Below, piece after piece: positions 6,460 to 10,362 of a stretch of 10,362 nucleotides of DNA. Below the pieces are notes generated by a model. It was not told where the DNA came from. It saw nothing but the letters and a program-made list of their open reading frames with translations, and ran no database searches. Within the stretch, counting starts at the first letter, position 1. Every line of letters begins with the position of its first letter. This stretch comes from an uncultured Opitutaceae bacterium (GTDB lineage: Bacteria; Verrucomicrobiota; Verrucomicrobiia; Opitutales; Opitutaceae). The stretch lies in NCBI GenBank assembly GCA_937902865.1, contig CALFNJ010000074.1:1-10362 (forward strand). Reading direction: 5' to 3'. The position numbers and the translations under genes are program-made.

Positions 6460-6488
6460 GAACGGGTCGATGAACGGGTCAGAGACCC
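6460..6488 (+). repeat. 12-bp tandem repeat with small hairpin
   Basis: GAACGGGTCGAT is followed at once by GAACGGGTCAGA, and the second unit forms a GGGTC-AGA-GACCC hairpin (6476-6488). It lies in the gene-free 6341-6625 gap between the neighbouring hairpin repeats. Confidence 0.55.
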
Positions 6489-6495
6489 GCCCTAC

Positions 6496-6548
6496 TGGGG
6501 CGGCGACCTCCCAGTCGCCGTCAACGCGACCGGGAGGTCGCGTCCCCA
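6496..6548 (-). repeat. GACCTCCCGGTC hairpin repeat, copy 3 (inverted)
   Basis: Same family as 1122-1176 but reversed, judged by the asymmetric outer bases (GGGGCGG...GCGTCCCC). The stem GCGACCTCCCAGTCGC/GCGACCGGGAGGTCGC keeps all pairs but one, which is a G-T wobble. Confidence 0.78.
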
Positions 6549-6563
6549 AGAAAAATCCGCCGT

Positions 6564-6597
6564 TGTAGGGGCGTCCCTTGGGACGCCGGTTTCGTTC
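6564..6597 (+). repeat. TGTAGGGGCGT short hairpin repeat, copy 2
   Basis: TGTAGGGGCGTCCCTTGGGA includes an 8-bp perfect stem GGCGTCCC/GGGACGCC with a TT loop (6570-6587). It lies 38 bases downstream of the caspase-like gene's stop on the other strand, so it could help end that operon's transcript, although no T-run follows. Confidence 0.6.
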
Positions 6598-6625
6598 CGC
6601 CCAACAGGCGCGCACAAGCAATACC

Positions 6626-7810
6626 TTACGAAGCCGGCGTCGCGGGGGTTTCGTAGAGCCGCGCGATCTGCAGCAGCAGTTCCTCGAGGCGGCGGTAATA
6701 CTCGTCCTCGGACAGCTTGGCCTTGGTGTCGCGGAGCTTCACCAGCGCGATCTCGAGTTCGTCGCGTTGGATGCGCACCGCTGTCGAAAGCTTCTGTTCG
6801 TCGGGACTCCGCAAAAGGACGAACTGCTGTGCGCGCGGACCGTCGGCGGTCGCTCCGCCTTGGGCCTTCTTCACGGCGCGCACGCCCTTGAACCAGTCCG
6901 GCGGCGTGCCGAGTCCGTCGCCGTTGTCGTCGATCAGCGGATGCTCGGTCGCGAGCCGACCCTCGGTCTTGTAGAACTCGGTCAGCCGCGCCGACGCGCT
7001 CAGGTACGCCTCGAGCAGCGAAGTCTCGCCGTCCTTGTCGAGATCGCCCTGCGGATCGCCGATCGCCTCGGAGAAAAAGCGTCCGAACCGCGTGTAATTC
7101 TGCTCAAAGCCGCTGCGCGTCGCCGTGATCACCACGCGGCGCGGCCCCGCGAGCTTGTTCAGGAAAGGCGCGCTCGCCGACGAGGTGTCGATGATCGCCA
7201 GCGGACGGTGAAACGGCTGCAGCCACTGCGCCAGCTCGGTCGCGCCGAGATCGGGTCCGCGCAGATTGAACTTCGCCTCCTTGCCGTCGAACGTGCCGTG
7301 CCCGATGAACACCACCCACAGCTCGCCCTCGCCGTCCTTCGTTTCTGCCTCGAGCGCGTGCTGGACGGCGTCGTGATCGAGTTCGGACCCGGTGGTCGCC
7401 AGGCCGATCGTGAGATGCTTGGCCTTCGCCTGCTCGCAGACTTTTTCCCAGCGAGCGGCCTCCTCGGAAAACACCTTGCCGAACTCCTCCTCGCCCGCCG
7501 CGCCTACGACCACGATGACGGTGGTCACATCGGTTTTCACCGCAGGAGCCGCGGGCGCAGCGTCTGCCGCATCAAGGCTCGTGTCCCAAGGGCCGATGAG
7601 CAAAAGGGCCGAGATCAACAGCCAAACTGGAATCCAGACCGAACCTTTCGGAGGTGTCACGCGAAGACGCGAAGGGCACGAAGAAAACCCTCCAGAAAGA
7701 ACCTGCTTTTGATCAGGAGACCAACTGAAAGCCGACGTGCTGATTTCGAGTGATCGAACTTCGCGCCCTTCGCGGCTTCGCGTGACACTCCTCCGAAATT
7801 TCCCGTTCAT
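6626..7810 (-). CDS. Membrane-anchored caspase/legumain-fold protein with EF-hand loop, probable pseudoenzyme
   Basis: This protein of 394 residues has a basic N-terminal tail (1-56), one signal-anchor helix (about 58-74, WIPVWLLISALLLIGPW), an Ala/Pro linker, and then a C13/C14 clan-CD-like domain (about 94-245). The His motif is clear: VVFIGHGTFDG with His171. The second catalytic strand reads LAIIDTSSASAPF (204-216), where a Cys is expected at about residue 210 but Ser is found. Asp256-Glu267 (DLDKDGETSLLE) is a canonical EF-hand calcium loop, and DDNGDG at 294-299 is a partial second one. A charged, probably coiled-coil helix ends the protein (about 335-387). I chose the ATG at 7810, which overlaps the upstream stop as ATGA and has AAGGA 6 bases before it. 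Residues 5-55 are encoded by an inverted repeat. A GTG at 7660, without a ribosome site, is the alternative start. Confidence 0.75.
   Translation of the reverse strand: MNGKFRRSVTRSREGREVRSLEISTSAFSWSPDQKQVLSGGFSSCPSRLRVTPPKGSVWIPVWLLISALLLIGPWDTSLDAADAAPAAPAVKTDVTTVIVVVGAAGEEEFGKVFSEEAARWEKVCEQAKAKHLTIGLATTGSELDHDAVQHALEAETKDGEGELWVVFIGHGTFDGKEAKFNLRGPDLGATELAQWLQPFHRPLAIIDTSSASAPFLNKLAGPRRVVITATRSGFEQNYTRFGRFFSEAIGDPQGDLDKDGETSLLEAYLSASARLTEFYKTEGRLATEHPLIDDNGDGLGTPPDWFKGVRAVKKAQGGATADGPRAQQFVLLRSPDEQKLSTAVRIQRDELEIALVKLRDTKAKLSEDEYYRRLEELLLQIARLYETPATPAS
7646..7798. repeat. 153-bp inverted repeat (TGTCACGCGAAG family) lying in the caspase-like gene
   Basis: The left arm, 7646-7683, begins TTTCGGAGGTGTCACGCGAA. 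The right arm, 7759-7798, is its imperfect complement, ending CGCGTGACACTCCTCCGAAA. A spacer of about 75 bases separates them. The element begins four codons after the start of the minus-strand gene and ends just before its membrane anchor, with no stop in that frame. The CGCGAAG...CGAAG wording resembles the CACAGAG family in its design but not in sequence. Confidence 0.8.
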
Positions 7811-10209
7811 GGCATTCCTTTCCAGCGGCGGATGCCCCACTCAGCGAGGAGGCAGCACAGGGCGAAGGCGAACATGAGCGGCGTGTGCCAGACCGGATAG
7901 GACCAGGCTTCCATCACGGGCGCCTTGAACGACGGCAGCTTGCGGGCAAAGGCCGCGAGGTCGGACGCCGCCACCACCTGTCCCCCGGTCTTGCGCGCGA
8001 TGTTTTCCAGCAGGGCGACATTCGGCGTCAGCGAGCGGAATTCGTCGGCCGCCAGGTCGGCGCTCCAGCCCGCCTCGGCGCGCCCCACCTCGGCTCCAAC
8101 GCCGTTCGTCACGACCGCGGTCGCCTTGTAGCCGCCGGTCAGGCGCGGAACGTACGTGGCCTGATAAAGTCCGGCCTCGCTCAGCGCCGGCTCGGCCTGG
8201 AGACGGATCGTGTTGCCGAGCGCGCCCGCGGTGCCTTCGAACAGGACCGGCTGGACCTCGATGCTTACCGACGCGTCGTCGAGCGGCTGGTATTTCTCGT
8301 CGCGCACGCGCACCTGCAGCAGCACCGCGTTGTTCGCGTCCTCGGTCTGCGGCTCGACGGCCATCTCGACCCGCTTCGGCACGTCCGACACCAGCCAGCG
8401 CATCAGCTGCCGCCAGGCCTTGTCCATGTCGGCGTGCGCGTCCGGATCGTTGAAATTCGCCCCCCAGCGCCAGATGTCGCCGACCAGCAGCGCCGTGCTG
8501 CGGCCGCGGCCGAAGCGCTGCGCGACCAGGCCCGGGAATTCATTGCCGTTCACATCGTGGAACGTGGCGATGACGCTCGCGCCCGGCTTGATGCCGCGCA
8601 CGTGATTGACGACCTCGAACGCGGGCATCGCCTCGCGCCGCGCTTTCTCGTCCGCCTCGTTGTCGCGCAGACGCGCCCACGGCTGGAGCCAGCCCTCGCG
8701 CGAAAGATCCAAACGCAGGCCGCCCGGCGGCACCGGCAATTCGCGCGGCTGCTCGAGATAGACCGGCAGCATGTCGCCGATCGGCGTGCGCTGGTATTTG
8801 CCTTCCTGGAAGGACTCCATGCCGCCGAGCATCAGGAAACCGCCGCCGCGCTCGGACACGAACTTCTGCAGCAGCAGCGCCTGATCGGGCGCGAAAAACT
8901 CCGCCTCGAGATCGTCGACGATCACCGCCTGGTAGCCGTAAAGATCCTCCGGCACGCGCGGGAAGCCGTTGCGCAGCTCCAGCTCGTCCTTCGTGTTGAG
9001 GCGGATGAGCACGGGCTGGTCATACTGCTGCACGTTTTCCGGCGACTGATCGCCGAAGCCGCGGAACAGCGGATTGCTCGTCTCGCCCACCCGGCCGCGG
9101 AAATCGAACTTGGGCTCGCGCTTGGCGACGCGGATCAGGCCGACGAGATCCACTTCCTTGTCCTCCTGCACGGCGCGGTTGAGAAACTTGTATTCCCAGT
9201 TCGGGCGGCCCGCGACGTAGAGGATACGGTAAGGCCCCTCGCCGCGGTTCACGACCAGCACCCGCGCGTTGTTCGCGAGCGTCGCCTCGCCGGAATCAGC
9301 CTGAGCCGGCGCACCGGCTGTCGTCGCCGCCGGCACCGGAGCGTCCTTCGCCCCCACCTTGATCTGATAGAACGAAAGCCCCTTCTGCTCCGGCTTCAGC
9401 TGGAAGCGGAAGGAAAGGTTCTCCCCCTCACCCGGGCCATTGGCCGTCTGCTCCTGCACGGTCTTTCCCGTGCGGTCGACGAGGCGGGCCGCGATCGGCT
9501 GACCGGCGTAACCGCTCGCGCTCACGTCGGCCTGGATCGAAACGGGCGCGTCCTCAAATGACGTCTGACTCACCGCCACCTGCTGGACTGAGATGTCGCG
9601 CACCGGATCGCGGCGACCGATGACCACCGGATAAATCGGCGGCAGCTTGGAAAGGTCCGGCAGCGGATCGTGCAGATCCGTTGCGTTGCCGTCAGTCAGC
9701 AGAATCACGCCCGCGAGGGGCCGGCCCTGAAAGCGGTCCGCCAGCGTGTGCAGCGCGCTGCCGAGCGCGGACGAGCGGCCGTCGAAGACGAGCTCATGAA
9801 AATCCGTGGTCGTCTGCAGGCGCGCGTCGAAGGTGTAGCGCCGCACTTCGAAGGCATCGCCCAGGGCCGCGAGCCATTCCGCCTGCGCGGGATCGACGAG
9901 CTTCTGCAGCGCCTCGCCCCGGCTGTGCGTGTCGCCCGCGTCCTTGATCTGCATGCCCTGGCTGTTGTCCGCCACGACCGCGAAGAGATTGGCTCCCGGC
10001 TTGGCCCGCTGGCCGAACCAGAGCGGCTCGAGCAGGCAGAGCGCGAGCGCCGTGAGGCCGGCGAGCTTCAGCGCCACGCAGACCCAGCGCAGCCCGCCGC
10101 CGGGCGAGGCGCGATAGCTCCAGTAGAGCGCGAACGCGCAGACCGCGAGAAACGCCGTCGCCGGCCAAAGCCAGTTCCACCCTGAAAAAGTGAGCGCCGC
10201 GAGAGACAT
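7807..10209 (-). CDS. Membrane protein with VWA-like and glutamine-amidotransferase-like domains
   Basis: This predicted inner-membrane protein has 800 residues. Helices lie at about 14-32 and 42-61, and a last one at about 775-793 (TPLMFAFALCCLLAEW). A VWA-like domain spans about 75-200: VVADNSQGM gives a D-x-S-x-G form of the metal site (Asp81, Ser83) and LLTDGNATD supplies the later Asp173. A beta-sandwich-like region follows, then a class I GATase-like fold from about 325 to 485 (PYRILYVAGRPNWEYKFLNR; VIVDDLEAEFF; GGGFLMLGG). No catalytic Cys is evident, so amidotransferase activity is unlikely. Such proteins commonly sit in operons with MoxR ATPases and DUF58 proteins in Verrucomicrobiota and Planctomycetota. 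I chose the ATG at 10209; the GTG just before it (10212) is possible. The stop overlaps the next gene's ATG. It probably acts as a periplasm-facing scaffold or sensor (inference). Confidence 0.85.
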   Translation of the reverse strand: MSLAALTFSGWNWLWPATAFLAVCAFALYWSYRASPGGGLRWVCVALKLAGLTALALCLLEPLWFGQRAKPGANLFAVVADNSQGMQIKDAGDTHSRGEALQKLVDPAQAEWLAALGDAFEVRRYTFDARLQTTTDFHELVFDGRSSALGSALHTLADRFQGRPLAGVILLTDGNATDLHDPLPDLSKLPPIYPVVIGRRDPVRDISVQQVAVSQTSFEDAPVSIQADVSASGYAGQPIAARLVDRTGKTVQEQTANGPGEGENLSFRFQLKPEQKGLSFYQIKVGAKDAPVPAATTAGAPAQADSGEATLANNARVLVVNRGEGPYRILYVAGRPNWEYKFLNRAVQEDKEVDLVGLIRVAKREPKFDFRGRVGETSNPLFRGFGDQSPENVQQYDQPVLIRLNTKDELELRNGFPRVPEDLYGYQAVIVDDLEAEFFAPDQALLLQKFVSERGGGFLMLGGMESFQEGKYQRTPIGDMLPVYLEQPRELPVPPGGLRLDLSREGWLQPWARLRDNEADEKARREAMPAFEVVNHVRGIKPGASVIATFHDVNGNEFPGLVAQRFGRGRSTALLVGDIWRWGANFNDPDAHADMDKAWRQLMRWLVSDVPKRVEMAVEPQTEDANNAVLLQVRVRDEKYQPLDDASVSIEVQPVLFEGTAGALGNTIRLQAEPALSEAGLYQATYVPRLTGGYKATAVVTNGVGAEVGRAEAGWSADLAADEFRSLTPNVALLENIARKTGGQVVAASDLAAFARKLPSFKAPVMEAWSYPVWHTPLMFAFALCCLLAEWGIRRWKGMP

Positions 10210-10220
10210 CACGGTGGGCG

Positions 10221-10362
10221 CTACTTGTCCTTGCCGAGTTCCTCGTAGTACTTCCGCACCGATTCGGCGAAACGGTTCGGGACCGGATCACGATCGATCG
10301 GCACCAAAGAATCCTTCGAGCCACGCCGGCCCAGATCGTCGCTGATCCGGTTGCGCACCTCG
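10221..10362 (-). CDS. 3' end of an unidentified gene in the same operon (partial)
   Basis: Only the last 46 codons are inside the window, ending in TAG (10223-10221). They read VPIDRDPVPNRFAESVRKYYEELGKDK at the end, charged and helical, without a membrane segment. The pattern V-P-x-R-x-x-x-x-V-x-x-Y-Y is a common C-terminal tail of proteins encoded beside VWA/GATase-like genes in related bacteria, but I cannot name the family from this piece. The gap to the next ATG is 11 bases, so co-transcription with the VWA/GATase gene is very likely. Confidence 0.7.
   Translation of the reverse strand, partial: EVRNRISDDLGRRGSKDSLVPIDRDPVPNRFAESVRKYYEELGKDK

Noticed and set aside
1019..7798. CRISPR array or tRNA genes among the repeats
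   Set aside because: The repeats are palindromic, single-copy per gap and unevenly spaced, with no regular repeat-spacer unit. No cloverleaf was found.
7885..9561. 558-codon open frame antisense to the VWA/GATase gene
   Set aside because: The product is rich in Arg, His and Leu with no domain pattern. The minus-strand frame has clear motifs, membrane helices and operon spacing.

Overview
The window is GC-rich, densely coded bacterial DNA. Its gene content and its intergenic repeat families suggest a Verrucomicrobiota (Opitutus-like) soil or water bacterium. This is inferred from gene style, secreted esterase content and repeat character; no rRNA or other taxonomic marker is present.

Layout, left to right. 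A 5'-truncated N-acetylglutamate synthase gene (argA, +) runs 2..982 and is broken by one in-frame TGA at 689-691, with the reading frame intact on both sides. A repeat-filled gap follows. On the minus strand, a RidA/YjgF-like gene and a secreted SGNH/SASA-type carbohydrate esterase gene overlap by ATGA, so they form a two-gene operon (2581 down to 1290). An amidase-signature hydrolase (2733..4013, +) is transcribed away from them, and a near-perfect 35-bp inverted repeat fills the divergent gap. After a second repeat-filled gap come a minus-strand amidohydrolase (5235 down to 4348) and an outer-membrane beta-barrel gene (6340 down to 5510). A repeat nest at 6372-6597 follows. The right 3.7 kb is a minus-strand operon: the 3' end of an unidentified gene (10362 down to 10221), an 800-residue membrane protein with a VWA-like and a glutamine-amidotransferase-like domain, and, by a four-base ATGA overlap, a membrane-anchored caspase/legumain-fold protein whose catalytic cysteine appears replaced and which carries an EF-hand loop.

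How the genes work together. argA belongs to arginine synthesis. The RidA-like protein, amidase, esterase and amidohydrolase look like small-molecule or polymer catabolism, but no pathway can be named. The VWA/GATase-like protein and the caspase-like protein are translationally coupled and probably act together at the membrane; their substrate is unknown.

The most notable feature is the repeat system. At least five families of short, hairpin-forming repeats fill nearly every intergenic gap, recur in the same order and orientation, and abut stop codons. One family lies in frame inside the start of the caspase-like gene. The 94-102 bp nested hairpin family shows compensatory base changes between copies, which argues for selection on its folded form.
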